From Streptomyces sp. NBC_01283 (GTDB lineage Bacteria; Actinomycetota; Actinomycetes; Streptomycetales; Streptomycetaceae): DNA of 64,000 bases. The stretch spans positions 4,935,001 to 4,999,000 of the forward strand of contig NZ_CP108430.1 of the NCBI RefSeq assembly GCF_041435335.1, written 5' to 3'. Every line of letters begins with the position of its first letter. Within the stretch, counting starts at the first letter, position 1. Position numbers and translations under genes: made by a program. The notes under the pieces were generated by a model, which saw nothing but the letters and a program-made list of their open reading frames with translations, was not told the origin of the DNA and did no database searches. Below, in pieces: positions 63,962 through 64,000 of the stretch.

Positions 63962-64000
63962 GCGAATCGGCACCAAGCGGAAATTCGTCGAACGCCACGT

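Overview
The window is chromosomal DNA of a high-GC actinomycete, almost certainly a Streptomyces. The evidence is the third-position G/C bias, GTG/TTG starts, several leaderless promoters (-10 box, six bases, then GTG), mycothiol synthase, GlnR, a Nur-type Fur protein, the anti-sigma factor RsiG and the pst/pit/ppk phosphate block. The content is consistent with a conserved core-chromosome segment. I see no integrase, transposase, CRISPR array or tRNA.

Layout. 1-2150: the 3' part of a 23S rRNA, a 5S rRNA and a strong terminator. 2197-5924 (minus): an ABC-2 exporter coupled by overlapping codons to a NarL-type two-component system. 6045-13297 (minus): six tightly packed genes that resemble a Gram-positive type IV secretion core (VirB2-, VirB8-, VirB6/TrbL-, VirB3/VirB4 N-terminal-, VirB4- and VirD4-like) with no relaxase. 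A large membrane protein (13534-15564) and a transglycosylase/NlpC-P60 hydrolase (19439-20449) lie nearby and could supply accessory functions. 15678-16520 is a probable deletion scar that removed the 5' ends of two divergent genes. 16641-25025 holds an F420-type reductase, lipoproteins, a DUF397 protein, a PAP2 phosphatase and a flavin oxidase. 25072-35624 is the metal/phosphate region: CsoR with its operator, a PhoU-like protein, Pit, PstSCAB under tandem PHO boxes, NUDIX, CHAD and Ppk. 35837-38139 is an ABC exporter with a YtrA-type GntR repressor and a very large perfect palindrome.

38229-51372 holds MshD, a secreted 5'-nucleotidase, two LmeA-like proteins (the second at 51511), an MprAB-like two-component system with an HtrA-like protease, LacI and GlnR regulators, an alpha/beta hydrolase, a MoaD/ThiS-like protein and a polytopic membrane protein. 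52450-53912 is a sulfurtransferase operon preceded by a leaderless, cysteine-containing leader peptide that suggests attenuation. 54029-59322 holds DUF3099, DsrE-like, nitrobindin-like, Nur, YgfZ, Dtd, RsiG and L-asparaginase II genes.

The most unusual part is the right end, 59439-63961. Three paralogous modules stand in a row. Each has a GntR-type regulator with an effector domain I do not recognise, transcribed away from a small (about 60 residue) two-helix membrane protein that carries a conserved EQ...Q..YG..G core. All three regulators have the same leaderless promoter geometry, and two share a palindromic AGTTGG-N3-CCAACT site. A HAD phosphatase is coupled to the middle regulator. I propose this as the best candidate for an undescribed system.
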